DNA of 51,106 nucleotides from an uncultured Bermanella sp. (GTDB lineage Bacteria > Pseudomonadota > Gammaproteobacteria > Pseudomonadales > Oceanobacteraceae): assembly GCA_913058575.1 (NCBI GenBank), contig CAJXRF010000040.1, positions 1 to 51,106 of the forward strand, written 5' to 3'. A program made the translations under genes and the position numbers. How positions within the stretch are numbered: the stretch's first letter is position 1; every line of letters begins with the position of its first letter. The notes beneath the pieces are model-generated. The model did no database searches. It saw nothing but the letters and a program-made list of their open reading frames with translations, and was not told the origin of the DNA. Positions 28,849 through 38,762 of this stretch are shown here, in pieces.

Positions 28849-29667
28849 ATGACTGAAGCGCATCAGGCTCAGCGCTGGGTGGCAAGTGTTGAATATAATG
28901 GGGCTCTCTTCAAAGGGTGGCAAACTCAAATTCACCACCCCGGGCGCAGTGTTCAAGTGTCGTTGGAGCGGGCAATTTCAAAGGTTGCTAATCATGATGT
29001 GAGTATTGTTTGCGCCGGCAGAACCGATGCGGGTGTTCATGCCAGTGCTCAGGTGATTCATTTTGATAGTGCTGCCCCAAGAACAGAGCATGGCTGGAAA
29101 ATGGGAATTAATACTAATTTGCCAGATGGAGTATGTGTTGATTGGGTTCGCCCGGTAGATGCTGATTTTCATGCTAGGTTCAGCGCTGTTTCACGGCGTT
29201 ATCGCTATTTTATAATGAATAAGCCCGTTAAGCCTGGCCTTATGCATGATCAGGTCACTTGGTGGCGCAGGCCCTTAGATGCTGAAAAAATGCATGAAGC
29301 GGCGCAGGCATTATTGGGTAAGCATGATTTTACTTCATTTCGGGCCAGTGATTGTCAGGCGAATCATCCCACAAGAACCATGCTGGATATTAGCGTTAAG
29401 CGAATGCAGAATTGGGTGGTATTGGAGGTGTGTGCAAATGCATTTTTGTATCATATGGTGCGCAACATAGCAGGGGTTCTGTTGCCTATTGGCCAAGGAT
29501 CTAAACCGGTTGAGTGGTGTCAGCAGGTATTAGAGCTTAAGGATCGTAAGCAAGCCGGAGTAACCGCTCCAGGTGGTGGACTTTATTTTGTTGATGTGGA
29601 CTACCCAGGCTATCCAGATTTGCCGATTAATAACACCGGCCCCGCTTTTTACGCACTAGGATCTTAA
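28849..29667 (+). CDS. truA: tRNA pseudouridine(38-40) synthase
   Basis: TruA converts uridines 38, 39 and 40 of the tRNA anticodon arm to pseudouridine. The catalytic Asp lies in CAGRTDAGVHASAQVIHF, and the start (VEYNGALFKGWQ) and FRYFI-type segment (RRYRYFIMN) are standard. The 272 residues have family length. The gene is one base upstream of trpF, and the whole truA-trpF-trpB-trpA block seems to be one transcript. A short GC hairpin with a T run precedes it. Confidence 0.97.
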   Translation: MTEAHQAQRWVASVEYNGALFKGWQTQIHHPGRSVQVSLERAISKVANHDVSIVCAGRTDAGVHASAQVIHFDSAAPRTEHGWKMGINTNLPDGVCVDWVRPVDADFHARFSAVSRRYRYFIMNKPVKPGLMHDQVTWWRRPLDAEKMHEAAQALLGKHDFTSFRASDCQANHPTRTMLDISVKRMQNWVVLEVCANAFLYHMVRNIAGVLLPIGQGSKPVEWCQQVLELKDRKQAGVTAPGGGLYFVDVDYPGYPDLPINNTGPAFYALGS

Positions 29668-29668
29668 A

Positions 29669-30328
29669 ATGTCGCAGTTACAAAGCCATGTTTCTAAAAT
29701 GAAGCGCACCCGTATTAAAATTTGTGGAATTACGCGCAAGGAAGATGCTCTGGAAGTGGTAGCAGCGGGTGCCGATGCCATTGGTTTGGTTTTTTATGAG
29801 CCAAGTCCAAGGGCGGTGACCCTAGAGATGGCCAAGTCTATTGTGGAAAGTGTGCCTGCTTTCGTTAGCGTGGTAGGGTTGTTTGTTAATCCCAGCACGA
29901 AACAGGTGCGCGATGTATTGAATGGGGTTAGAATTGATTTACTTCAATTTCATGGTGATGAAGAGAGTGACTTCTGTGGCCAATTCCAGCGCCCCTACAT
30001 CAAAGCCATCCGTGTTCGGCAAACGTCGGATGTGGTGGCGTCGAGCGTGCGCTTCCCAGACGCCGTCGGTCTATTACTAGATAGCTACAAGCCAGGTGTG
30101 CCAGGTGGCACAGGCGAGACCTTTGATTGGTCTTTAATTCCAGCTTCTCAGTCAAAACCTATAATACTTGCAGGGGGTCTAACCCCCGAAAATATTGCCA
30201 TTGCTATTGAGCAGGTACAGCCTTTTGCTGTGGATGTGAGTGGTGGGGTAGAGCGCGAGAAAGGCATTAAAGATCACAGTAAAATTAATAAATTTATAAG
30301 TGAGGTATACCGTCGTGATCGATCTTAA
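29669..30328 (+). CDS. trpF: Phosphoribosylanthranilate isomerase
   Basis: TrpF catalyses the Amadori rearrangement of phosphoribosylanthranilate in tryptophan synthesis. [14 protein letters not shown] carries the catalytic Cys near the start, and the phosphate-binding AVDVSGGVE ends the barrel. ATG 29669 has AGGA seven bases upstream, giving 219 residues; ATG 29699 would give the more usual 209 but has no visible ribosome binding site. It starts one base after the truA stop and overlaps the proposed trpB start by 14 bases. Confidence 0.95.
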   Translation: MSQLQSHVSKMKRTRIKICGITRKEDALEVVAAGADAIGLVFYEPSPRAVTLEMAKSIVESVPAFVSVVGLFVNPSTKQVRDVLNGVRIDLLQFHGDEESDFCGQFQRPYIKAIRVRQTSDVVASSVRFPDAVGLLLDSYKPGVPGGTGETFDWSLIPASQSKPIILAGGLTPENIAIAIEQVQPFAVDVSGGVEREKGIKDHSKINKFISEVYRRDRS

Positions 30329-31526
30329 AGCGGTAACGCAATTACCAACCGAATCTGGACATTTTGGCCCTTATGGCGGCCGATTTGTTTCTGAGACATT
30401 AATGTCTGCCTTGGATGATTTAAGTGAGCTATATGAGCGCTTAAGCAAAGACCCTGCATTTCAAAAAGAATATGACGAAGACTTAGCGCATTATGTGGGC
30501 CGCCCTTCACCTTTGTACTTTGCCGAGCGCCTAACTGAGAAAGTCGGTGGAGCAAAAATTTACCTAAAGCGAGAAGACCTTAATCATACTGGGGCGCACA
30601 AAGTAAATAACACCATTGGCCAAGCTCTTTTGGCCAAATATACTGGCAAGCCTAACGTGATCGCCGAAACAGGTGCAGGTCAGCACGGTGTGGCCACAGC
30701 AACAGTAGCGGCTCGTCTTGGTTTAAAGTGCACAGTATTTATGGGGGCTACGGATATTGAGCGCCAAAAACTAAATGTCTATCGTATGCGTTTATTAGGT
30801 GCTGAGGTCGTGTCGGTTGATTCAGGTACGGCAACATTAAAAGATGCCATGAATGAAGCCATGCGCCACTGGGTGACGAATGTAGATGATACATTTTACA
30901 TTATTGGAACCGCTGCTGGTCCACACCCTTATCCTAAGTTGGTTCGTGATTTCCAGTCCATTATTGGTCGTGAGACTAAGCGCCAATCAGTGCTTCAAGA
31001 GGGTCGCTTACCCGATGCTCTAGTGGCCTGTATCGGTGGGGGCTCTAATGCCATTGGTATGTTCTACCCATTCATTGAAGACGAAGCGGTAGCCATGTAT
31101 GGCGTAGAAGCGGGTGGGCGTGGATTGGACGGTGACGACCATGCCGCCCCTCTTTGTAAAGGCAAGCCTGGAGTCTTACATGGTAATCGTACCTATCTAA
31201 TGGAAGATGAGAATGGCCAAATAATGGGCACGCACTCTGTGTCAGCGGGTCTTGATTACCCAGGTGTGGGTCCTGAGCATTCTTATCTTAAGGACATTGG
31301 CCGAGTGAATTATGTCGCCGCAACGGACGATGAAGCGTTAGCAGCTTTCCATACCCTAACAGAAGTGGAAGGGATTATGCCTGCGTTAGAATCAAGTCAT
31401 GCGGTGGCCTATGGCATGAAGTTGGCCGCCACTATGGATAAAGATCAAATTTTAGTGATCAATCTCTCGGGTCGTGGCGATAAAGACATACACACTGTGG
31501 CTGGTTTGGCTGGCATTGAAATTTAA
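30315..31526 (+). CDS. trpB: Tryptophan synthase beta subunit
   Basis: TrpB condenses indole with serine using pyridoxal phosphate. Lys96, in HTGAHKVNN, is the Schiff-base lysine, and the glycine-rich [10 protein letters not shown] binds the phosphate. GTG 30315 has GAGGT eight bases upstream and gives 403 residues. The open frame from GTG 30300 would add five residues inside trpF. Either way trpB begins within the end of trpF, which implies translational coupling. In Pseudomonas-like species trpBA often sits elsewhere next to trpI; here it follows trpF. Confidence 0.97.
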   Translation: MIDLKAVTQLPTESGHFGPYGGRFVSETLMSALDDLSELYERLSKDPAFQKEYDEDLAHYVGRPSPLYFAERLTEKVGGAKIYLKREDLNHTGAHKVNNTIGQALLAKYTGKPNVIAETGAGQHGVATATVAARLGLKCTVFMGATDIERQKLNVYRMRLLGAEVVSVDSGTATLKDAMNEAMRHWVTNVDDTFYIIGTAAGPHPYPKLVRDFQSIIGRETKRQSVLQEGRLPDALVACIGGGSNAIGMFYPFIEDEAVAMYGVEAGGRGLDGDDHAAPLCKGKPGVLHGNRTYLMEDENGQIMGTHSVSAGLDYPGVGPEHSYLKDIGRVNYVAATDDEALAAFHTLTEVEGIMPALESSHAVAYGMKLAATMDKDQILVINLSGRGDKDIHTVAGLAGIEI

Positions 31527-31547
31527 GGCAACGAAAAGGAAATTATT

Positions 31548-32357
31548 ATGAGTAGAATTGATCGTTGCTTTGAAGCACTAAAAGAGACAGGGAAAAAAGC
31601 ACTTATCCCCTATATAACAGGTGGTGATCCAAAGCCCGGCGCCACCGTAGAGCTAATGCATACTTTGGTGGAAGCAGGAGCGGATATATTAGAGATTGGC
31701 GTGCCTTTTTCTGACCCCATGGCCGATGGGCCGGTTATTCAATTGGCTTGCGAGCGTGCTTTGGCTCATAACACCAGTATGCGTGATGTGTTAGCCATGG
31801 TAAAAACCTTTAGAGAAACCAATGCAGATACGGGCATCGCTTTAATGGGGTATTTGAACCCAATTGAAGTGATGGGCTACGAAGTGTTTGCAAAGCTATG
31901 CGATGACAGTGGTTTGGATGCCGTTCTAATTGTTGATATGCCCCCTGAAGAATCAGCAGATCTAACAGCAGCCTTAAAAGTTTATAATATTCAAACTATT
32001 TATTTGCTTGCACCCACCACGCCCGATGCGCGTGCCACGACAATTTGTGATCACGGTGAGGGGTATTTGTATTATGTATCTGTGAAGGGCGTGACTGGGT
32101 CAGCTGCTTTAGATATTGATGATGTTAAATCAAATCTTGCTCGAATACGCAGCAAAACAGACTTGCCATTGGCAGTTGGCTTTGGCATTAAGGATGGTCC
32201 GACAGCGGCGGCGGTAGCACAGGTGGCTGATGCCGTTATTGTCGGCAGTGCCTTGGTAAATTGCATCGCAAGAAACCAAGATAATGTGCCGGCCATTAAG
32301 AAGGAAATGAGTGAGATTGTTTCACAAATGCGCACCGCTATGGACGCAGCTGTGTAA
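31548..32357 (+). CDS. trpA: Tryptophan synthase alpha subunit
   Basis: TrpA splits indole-3-glycerol phosphate and passes indole through a tunnel to TrpB. The 269 residues show the catalytic Glu in [18 protein letters not shown], and the end of the barrel has VGSALVN. AGGAAATT before the ATG supports the start, 21 bases after trpB. It is the last gene of the trp segment and is followed by a perfect hairpin. Confidence 0.97.
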   Translation: MSRIDRCFEALKETGKKALIPYITGGDPKPGATVELMHTLVEAGADILEIGVPFSDPMADGPVIQLACERALAHNTSMRDVLAMVKTFRETNADTGIALMGYLNPIEVMGYEVFAKLCDDSGLDAVLIVDMPPEESADLTAALKVYNIQTIYLLAPTTPDARATTICDHGEGYLYYVSVKGVTGSAALDIDDVKSNLARIRSKTDLPLAVGFGIKDGPTAAAVAQVADAVIVGSALVNCIARNQDNVPAIKKEMSEIVSQMRTAMDAAV

Positions 32358-32365
32358 TTTCATTT

Positions 32366-32406
32366 AGTGTAAGCTTGGCTGCTAATAATTTAGCCAAGCT
32401 TACACT
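32366..32406. terminator. Long perfect hairpin between trpA and folC
   Basis: AGTGTAAGCTTGGCT and AGCCAAGCTTACACT form a perfect 15-pair stem around an 11-base loop. It is followed by TGTAAAAA instead of a T run, so it may act through RNA processing or bidirectionally. It sits where accD is normally found. Confidence 0.6.
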
Positions 32407-32455
32407 TGTAAAAACACCTGTATTATTTCTTGTAATTTCTTAGTTAAAAATACCC

Positions 32456-33724
32456 ATGACTCAAAAAAATCTTGATCAGTGGCTTCAATATCTTGAATCC
32501 TTGCACCCTAGTGAAATTGATTTGGGGTTAGCCCGAGTTTTGCAGGTTGCCAAAAAAATGGGGCTCCTAAAACCAGCGCCATTGATCATTATGGCGGCGG
32601 GCACAAATGGCAAGGGTTCTACCGTGACACTTGTTAGCAGTATCCTGCAGCAGGCCAATCGAAAAGTGGGCACTTATATGAGTCCGCATTTACACACCTA
32701 TAACGAGCGAGTCAAAATTAATGGTGTGATGCTCAGCGATGATGACTTCATTGAAAGTTTTGAGGCCATCGATAAGGCCCGAGAAGATATTATGCTGACC
32801 TATTTTGAAGTGGGTACATTATCTTCGCTTTACCTTTTTATAAAGTATCGGGTGGATGTGGCGGTGTTGGAGGTGGGGCTAGGGGGTAGATTAGATGCCG
32901 TTAATATTGTTGATGCCGACATTTCTATCGTGACCAGTATTGGATTAGATCACCAAGATTGGTTAGGGGATGATTTGTCTAAAATTGCTTTTGAGAAAGC
33001 CGGCATATACCGGCCTTTAAAACCTGCAATATGTGGGGAAAAAATTCCGCCGCAAACCTTAATCAATCATGCCAATAACATTAAAGCGCCGCTGTTTATA
33101 AAGGGAGATCATTTTAATTACACCCGGAACTCTAAAAGTTGGAGCTGGCAGGGCGTTGATGGAAGTGGTGAGCGCGTTATTGAGCTAACGGATTTGCCGT
33201 TACCGAGTTTGCCCCTTGAGAATGCTGTGACGGTATTGCAAGCGTTGCAATTTGTTCCATTTGAAATTTCATTAAAAAACATAGTAGATGGAATAACTGG
33301 TGCGCACTTAAGTGGTCGACTTGAGCAAATTGAAACGCCTTTTAAGGCTATTTTAGATGTAGGGCATAATCCGCAGGCGGCTAAATTATTATCAACTCGC
33401 TTGAAGGGTTCTGCATCAAAGGGCAGAAGATTTGCGTTATTGGCCATGCTCAAAGACAAAGACCCAGTCGGCGTGGTTAAAGAGCTGACTGAGAATGTAG
33501 GTCATTGGTTCTTGGCTGGAATTGAGGGTTATAGAGGCCAGACCTCCCAAGAGTTAGCTGAAAAACTGAAAAACCAATTGCCTGTCGTGATGTGCCATGA
33601 ACAGGTTAGTGATGCGTTAGATGATTTATTGGAAGAAATGAATAAAGATGATGAATTGATCGTGTTGGGATCGTTTGTTACCGTTGCTAAGGCCCATGAG
33701 TGGCTAGCCAAACAGAATTTCTAA
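32456..33724 (+). CDS. folC: Folylpolyglutamate / dihydrofolate synthase
   Basis: FolC adds glutamate to dihydropteroate and to folates with ATP. The 422 residues have the Mur-ligase-like layout: AAGTNGKGSTVTLVSSIL is the P-loop near residue 45, then TSIGLDHQDWLG, and a C-terminal domain with AILDVGHNPQAA. It begins 98 bases after trpA. In the Pseudomonas-type order accD should lie immediately upstream; it is missing here. Confidence 0.97.
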   Translation: MTQKNLDQWLQYLESLHPSEIDLGLARVLQVAKKMGLLKPAPLIIMAAGTNGKGSTVTLVSSILQQANRKVGTYMSPHLHTYNERVKINGVMLSDDDFIESFEAIDKAREDIMLTYFEVGTLSSLYLFIKYRVDVAVLEVGLGGRLDAVNIVDADISIVTSIGLDHQDWLGDDLSKIAFEKAGIYRPLKPAICGEKIPPQTLINHANNIKAPLFIKGDHFNYTRNSKSWSWQGVDGSGERVIELTDLPLPSLPLENAVTVLQALQFVPFEISLKNIVDGITGAHLSGRLEQIETPFKAILDVGHNPQAAKLLSTRLKGSASKGRRFALLAMLKDKDPVGVVKELTENVGHWFLAGIEGYRGQTSQELAEKLKNQLPVVMCHEQVSDALDDLLEEMNKDDELIVLGSFVTVAKAHEWLAKQNF

Positions 33725-33775
33725 TCATACGAATTTAAAATAACAGTTTAGTAAGTCGCTGTGTAAGGAGAAGTT

Positions 33776-34318
33776 ATGGATGAAGGTGTTAAGCGCAAAT
33801 TAGTGGGGGCGTCTGCTCTTGTGATGGTGGCTCTTGTTGTGTTGCCTCAATTAACACCCAAGTCTCAAAATGCTGAATATTTAAGTGAAAGTGTGCCTTT
33901 GGAAACCCATATCCCAGCCATGGATATGCCACTGCCTAGATCTCTTTCTATACCTGTTTCAGGTTTGCTGGCTGAAAACCAAAGTGCCGGTGAAAAAGTC
34001 CTGATGCAGGATATTAAGGTGGATACAGAGTTGCTCCCTATTCAAGGGTTTGAAGTGCCCGTTACTGATTTAAACGGTCAAGCCGCGCTTTGGCAAATTC
34101 AGGTGGGGAGTTTCTCAAAGGCCGAAAATGCACTGAAATTACGTAATAAATTAAGATTGGCAGGTTTCAAGGCATTTGAGCAGTTAACGAATGATAATCA
34201 GCATACCCGAGTATTTGTAGGGCCAAGTACTCAAAAATCTAAACTTGAAAAAGACCTAGTTAAAATCAATAAGGAGTTTCAATTAACGGGTAAATTAGCG
34301 CCCTTTCAAAATAGGTAG
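33776..34318 (+). CDS. SPOR-domain cell-division protein (DedD-like)
   Basis: This 180-residue protein has a short cytoplasmic start, one membrane helix (about residues 9-26) and a periplasmic linker, then a C-terminal SPOR domain (about 105-178: WQIQVGSFSKAENALKLRNKL with the beta strand HTRVFVGP). SPOR domains bind denuded glycan strands at the division septum. Position between folC and cvpA is that of DedD-like proteins in gammaproteobacteria. AAGGAG precedes the ATG. Confidence 0.92.
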   Translation: MDEGVKRKLVGASALVMVALVVLPQLTPKSQNAEYLSESVPLETHIPAMDMPLPRSLSIPVSGLLAENQSAGEKVLMQDIKVDTELLPIQGFEVPVTDLNGQAALWQIQVGSFSKAENALKLRNKLRLAGFKAFEQLTNDNQHTRVFVGPSTQKSKLEKDLVKINKEFQLTGKLAPFQNR

Positions 34319-34333
34319 GTGATGGTAATTTAC

Positions 34334-34361
34334 CTTAATTACCTGACCGCTTGATTAGGTA
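34334..34361 (+). terminator. Hairpin after the SPOR gene
   Basis: ATTACCT and AGGTAAT form seven pairs around a loop of about 14 bases; no clear T run follows. It lies between the SPOR gene and the cvpA promoter. Approximate position, weak evidence. Confidence 0.3.
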
Positions 34362-34439
34362 ATGGCTGCTTATTCACTCATTGAAATCTTTACAGCGACT
34401 TTCTCTTGTAAAACAAGCTTTTAGATAGCTCTATAGTCT

Positions 34440-34467
34440 TTGCCTTGGGTTATTGCTTTGCTAGAAT
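34440..34467 (+). promoter_or_regulatory. Sigma-70 promoter of cvpA-purF
   Basis: TTGCCT (34440-34445) and TAGAAT (34462-34467) are 16 bases apart, some 50-60 bases before cvpA. I did not find a PurR-box-like sequence nearby. Confidence 0.55.
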
Positions 34468-34518
34468 GTGCGCTTTCATCAGGGCCGTTGTCGATGTCTA
34501 TTGTTTTTGAAAGAACCT

Positions 34519-35031
34519 ATGGGTCTATCCATGCTAACCATTGATTGGGTTATTTTAGCAGTGGTTCTCATATCAGCTCTTATTAGTATTAAGCGCGGTT
34601 TTGTAAAAGAAATGCTGTCATTGGTCAGCTGGGTAACCGCTTTTGTTATCGCCCGCATTTTTAGTGGTCATCTAGATGTTTTGTTGGCCCAATGGATTCA
34701 AACCCCTTCTGCTCGATACGGCGCAGCCTTTGGCTTGCTGTTTGCCGCTACACTTATTATAGGTTCCATGATTAACCACCTTGTTGGCGAGCTTGTTCGC
34801 GCTACGGGTTTGGGCGGCACGGACAGAATGTTCGGAATCGTATTTGGCGTGGCAAGGGGGTTTGTATTAGTCACCGCCGCCACGTACGGTTTACAAATGA
34901 CCGCATTCAGCCAAGACCCTTGGTGGAAGGAATCGACACTGATTCCGCATTTTGAATTAATGGTAGATTGGTCAAAGAATACTTTGCCCGGTGCCACGCA
35001 AACGCTTCTAACTCTGGGCCAGCCCAGTTAA
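34519..35031 (+). CDS. cvpA: CvpA family membrane protein
   Basis: CvpA is a small inner-membrane protein with four helices, linked to colicin V export and bile/envelope stress tolerance, and commonly cotranscribed with purF. The start MLTIDWVILAVVLISALISIKRGFVKE matches the family. The open frame begins at 34468 but those first 17 residues are Cys/Arg-rich and lie over the promoter; ATG 34519 (or 34531) is more likely. It is 25 bases upstream of purF. Confidence 0.9.
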   Translation: MGLSMLTIDWVILAVVLISALISIKRGFVKEMLSLVSWVTAFVIARIFSGHLDVLLAQWIQTPSARYGAAFGLLFAATLIIGSMINHLVGELVRATGLGGTDRMFGIVFGVARGFVLVTAATYGLQMTAFSQDPWWKESTLIPHFELMVDWSKNTLPGATQTLLTLGQPS

Positions 35032-35056
35032 CTTTCGTTTTTATTGAGGAAACGCC

Positions 35057-36574
35057 ATGTGTGGCATTGTTGGTTTAGTTGCTAAGAGCAATGTGAATCA
35101 AGGGTTGTATGATGCGCTCACAGTATTGCAGCACCGAGGTCAGGATGCTGCGGGTATGGTGACGTGTGATAAAGGTCGCTTCTTCCTGCGCAAAGATAAC
35201 GGTTTGGTGAAAGATGTGTTCCGCACTCGCCATATGCAAAGACTAGTGGGTAATATGGGAATCGGGCATGTCCGTTACCCTACTGCAGGCAGTTCCAGCT
35301 CAGCGGAAGCGCAACCCTTTTATGTAAATAGCCCCTACGGCATTGTGTTAGCGCATAATGGTAATCTCACCAATGCCTATGATTTGGCAAAAGATGTTTA
35401 CCGTGAAGACTTACGGCATGTGAACACCAGCAGTGATTCTGAGGTTTTGCTAAATGTGTTTGCTCATGAGCTTCAAGAGCAAAAAAAATTGGTACCGACC
35501 GCTCAAGATGTATTTGATACAGTTAAGCGTGTACATAAACGAATCAAAGGCGGGTATGCGGTAATTGCCATGTTGGCCGGTTACGGTGTGGTAGGGTTTC
35601 GAGACCCTAACGGTATTCGTCCTGCGGTATTTGGTAAGCGTGAAACCGTCAATGGCGCTGAATACATGATCGCCTCTGAAAGCGTTGCCTTAGATGCGTT
35701 AGGTTACGAATTAGTTCGCGACATTGAACCAGGTGAAGCAGTTTATATCGATGTTGATGGGAATTTGCATACCCAACAATGCGCCGAGAACCCTAAACTT
35801 ACCCCTTGTATTTTTGAGCACGTATACTTCGCTCGCCCCGATTCTATTATCGATAAAATTTCGGTTTACAAAGCTCGTTTAAAAATGGGTGCCCGTCTTG
35901 CTGAGAAAATATTAAAGCTTCGCCCTGATCACGATATTGATGTGGTTATTCCTATTCCAGATACTAGCCGAAGTTCAGCGTTAGAACTGGCCAATCGCTT
36001 AGGGGTAAAATATCGCGAAGGTTTTGAGAAAAACCGTTTTATTGGCCGTACGTTTATCATGCCAGGGCAACAGCTTCGCAAAAAATCTGTTAAGCAAAAA
36101 CTGAATGCCTTGGATTTAGAATTTAGAGGCAAAAATGTATTGCTGGTCGATGATTCAATCGTACGGGGCACCACTTGCGAGCAAATTATAGAAATGGCCC
36201 GCGATGCAGGTGCCAATAAGGTCTATTTTGCCAGTGCCGCGCCACCGGTTCGATATCCCAATGTATATGGCATTGATATGCCTGCAAAAGAAGAATTTAT
36301 TGCCCATGGTAAATCGGTTGAAGAAATTCGCGTGGCCATTAAAGCAGATTGGCTAATTTATCAAGAAATTGAAGACTTAATTGATGCCACCTGTGATGGC
36401 GCTGATGTACAGTACGATTTCGATTGCTCTGTATTTAATGGTGAATACATCACCGGTGACATTGACAGTACTTATTTGGAAAACCTTCAAATAAGACGTA
36501 ATGACGCTCAAGTTGAAAAAGCCAATGCAGACAGCGGTATAATAGATTTACATAACGATGAAACGGCTGAATAG
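35057..36574 (+). CDS. purF: Amidophosphoribosyltransferase
   Basis: PurF makes phosphoribosylamine from PRPP and glutamine, the first step of purine synthesis. The mature N-terminus is Cys2 (MCGIVGL), the glutaminase nucleophile, and the PRPP-binding loop is [13 protein letters not shown] (361-373). At 505 residues the length matches E. coli. The gene lies between cvpA and metZ, as in Pseudomonas. No atypical insert is seen. Confidence 0.98.
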   Translation: MCGIVGLVAKSNVNQGLYDALTVLQHRGQDAAGMVTCDKGRFFLRKDNGLVKDVFRTRHMQRLVGNMGIGHVRYPTAGSSSSAEAQPFYVNSPYGIVLAHNGNLTNAYDLAKDVYREDLRHVNTSSDSEVLLNVFAHELQEQKKLVPTAQDVFDTVKRVHKRIKGGYAVIAMLAGYGVVGFRDPNGIRPAVFGKRETVNGAEYMIASESVALDALGYELVRDIEPGEAVYIDVDGNLHTQQCAENPKLTPCIFEHVYFARPDSIIDKISVYKARLKMGARLAEKILKLRPDHDIDVVIPIPDTSRSSALELANRLGVKYREGFEKNRFIGRTFIMPGQQLRKKSVKQKLNALDLEFRGKNVLLVDDSIVRGTTCEQIIEMARDAGANKVYFASAAPPVRYPNVYGIDMPAKEEFIAHGKSVEEIRVAIKADWLIYQEIEDLIDATCDGADVQYDFDCSVFNGEYITGDIDSTYLENLQIRRNDAQVEKANADSGIIDLHNDETAE

Positions 36575-36599
36575 CCTAGCTAAACATTAAGGAAAAATA

Positions 36600-37802
36600 G
36601 TGGCAGAAAATAAACGCTACAACGCTCAACTTGACGGTGCTTCTTTTGATACGCTGGCAGTAAGATCTGGCCAAGTGCGTAGTGATGAACACGAGCATGG
36701 TGAAGCCATGTTTTTAACGTCAAGTTATGTGTTTGGTAGTGCTCAAGAAGCTGCTGCTATTTTTGCAGGTGACGAACCTGGCAATGTATATACTCGTTAT
36801 ACCAATCCAACGGTACGCAATTTTGAAGTGCGTTTAGCAGCCTTAGAAGGTGCTGAGCAATGCGTGGCCACCTCTTCAGGTATGGCGGCCATCTTTTCTA
36901 CTATTCTGGCGCTATTGAAGCCAGGTGATCATATTGTTTCAAGTCGCAGTATTTTTGGCTCAACCAACGTTCAGTTTCAAAAATATGTTAGCAAGTTGGG
37001 CATTGAAGTGGATTATGTATCCCTGACGGATCCTGATGAATGGCAACAAGCCAGTAAAGAGAATACCAAAATGTATTTTCTTGAGTCCCCCTCTAACCCC
37101 ATGAATGAAGTGGCAGACCTAAAGGTACTGTCGGCTTTGGCTAAGAAAAATGGCGCATTAATGGTGGTAGATAACTGCTTTTGTAGTCCAGCTTTGCAAA
37201 AGCCGTTGGCATTTGGAGTAGATGTGGTGATTCACAGTGCGACCAAATACATAGACGGTCAAGGTCGCTGTCTAGGTGGCGCCGTGCTGGGTCGTCATGA
37301 ACTAATGGAAGAAGTGGTAGGGGTGTTGCGCTCAGTGGGCCCCACCATGAGCCCATTCAATGCTTGGGTCATGCTAAAGGGTTTAGAAACCTTAAGTATT
37401 CGCATGAAAGCCCATTGTGCAAACGCCATGCAGTTGGCTTTGTGGCTAAAAGACCAACCAAATGTCACAGCCGTACATTACTCGGGTTTACCAGAGCACC
37501 CGCAACATGAATTAGCAAAAGCCCAGCAAAGTGACTTTGGTGGTGTATTGGCCTTTGAAGTGGCCGGTGGTCAAGAGGCCGCTTGGTCAGTCATTGACAG
37601 TACTCGAGTGTTGTCTATCACTGCCAATTTAGGGGACACCAAAACCACCATTACTCATCCTGCGACCACCACTCATTGTCGAGTCCCAGAGGAGAGCCGT
37701 TTAAAAGCCGGCATCACTTCGGGTTTACTGAGAATAGCCTGTGGCCTTGAAGATATTGAAGACATTAAACGCGATTTGTCGTTTGGTTTAAGTCAGCTTT
37801 AG
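36600..37802 (+). CDS. metZ: O-succinylhomoserine sulfhydrylase
   Basis: MetZ makes homocysteine directly from O-succinylhomoserine and sulfide. It is a Cys/Met-metabolism pyridoxal enzyme; Lys216 in SATKYIDGQGR is the Schiff-base residue. The start is GTG at 36600 with AAGGAA upstream, giving 400 residues. Its place after purF is the conserved pattern in Pseudomonas-like genomes. The closely related MetB/MetC cannot be fully excluded from sequence, but gene order and the YVFGSAQEAAAIFAGDE start favour MetZ. Confidence 0.93.
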   Translation: MAENKRYNAQLDGASFDTLAVRSGQVRSDEHEHGEAMFLTSSYVFGSAQEAAAIFAGDEPGNVYTRYTNPTVRNFEVRLAALEGAEQCVATSSGMAAIFSTILALLKPGDHIVSSRSIFGSTNVQFQKYVSKLGIEVDYVSLTDPDEWQQASKENTKMYFLESPSNPMNEVADLKVLSALAKKNGALMVVDNCFCSPALQKPLAFGVDVVIHSATKYIDGQGRCLGGAVLGRHELMEEVVGVLRSVGPTMSPFNAWVMLKGLETLSIRMKAHCANAMQLALWLKDQPNVTAVHYSGLPEHPQHELAKAQQSDFGGVLAFEVAGGQEAAWSVIDSTRVLSITANLGDTKTTITHPATTTHCRVPEESRLKAGITSGLLRIACGLEDIEDIKRDLSFGLSQL

Positions 37803-37847
37803 CCAACCACTGTCCATAATAAAAATACGTTTATCAGGTAGTACTCT

Positions 37848-38762
37848 ATGGATGACAAGCTTAAGTCGCTAGTAAATAGTTTAAATCAAGTTCTGTTGGG
37901 TAAAGAGCATCAAATTAAACTGGCATTAAGCTGTGTGCTAGCCCAAGGGCATCTTCTAATTGAAGATTTACCCGGCATGGGTAAAACCACCTTGTCTCAT
38001 GCCTTGGCAAATGTATTAGGATTAAACTACCAGCGAATTCAGTTCACCAGTGACATGCTGCCCGCTGATATTTTAGGCAGCAGTGTCTACCAAAAAGATC
38101 CTGTGAGTGGAGTGGGGCAATTTGTTTTTCATCAAGGCCCTGTTTTCTCTCAAGTGGTACTGGCGGATGAAATTAATCGCGCTACTCCCAAAACACAAAG
38201 CGCGTTATTGGAAGCCATGGAAGAGCGTCAAGTGAGTATTGATGGTCAGACTTATGGCTTACCGATTCCTTTTTTTGTTATCGCCACGCAAAACCCTTTA
38301 TCTCAAGCGGGAACGTTTCCTTTGCCTGAATCGCAATTAGATCGTTTTTTAATGAGAGTTGAATTAGGCTACCCCTCTTCTGAAGCCGAGCGACGCTTAC
38401 TTGAGGGAAATAGAGTATCGGCCAATGAATTATCGGCCATGATTAACTTACACGAATTAGAACAATATCAGCTGGCCATTAAAAATATTCAAGCCAGTCC
38501 CGCGTTATTAGATTATTTGCAAAGATTACTGTTGGCCACCCGTGAACATCCATCCTTAAAATATGGCTTGTCACCACGAGCTGCATTGGGCTTGTTGCAA
38601 GCTGCAAAAGCTTGGTCTTTTTTGAATGGCCGTCAGCATGTATTGCCCGACGATGTGCAGGCGGTTTTTTTATCTGTGGTGGAGCACAGATTACTGGATG
38701 CTATGCAGGATCAAGGTGAAGACGTTTGTCAGCAAATTCTTAAAAATGTCCGTGTTTTGTGA
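37848..38762 (+). CDS. MoxR-family AAA+ ATPase
   Basis: This 304-residue ATPase has Walker A GMGKTTL near residue 45, Walker B VVLADEINRA and the sensor segment FFVIATQNPLSQAGTFPLPE typical of MoxR. MoxR proteins act as chaperone-like partners for a substrate encoded next door. It is followed by a DUF58 gene with a 4-base GTGA overlap and then a TgpA-type protein, the classical set. The target of this system here is unknown. Confidence 0.93.
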   Translation: MDDKLKSLVNSLNQVLLGKEHQIKLALSCVLAQGHLLIEDLPGMGKTTLSHALANVLGLNYQRIQFTSDMLPADILGSSVYQKDPVSGVGQFVFHQGPVFSQVVLADEINRATPKTQSALLEAMEERQVSIDGQTYGLPIPFFVIATQNPLSQAGTFPLPESQLDRFLMRVELGYPSSEAERRLLEGNRVSANELSAMINLHELEQYQLAIKNIQASPALLDYLQRLLLATREHPSLKYGLSPRAALGLLQAAKAWSFLNGRQHVLPDDVQAVFLSVVEHRLLDAMQDQGEDVCQQILKNVRVL

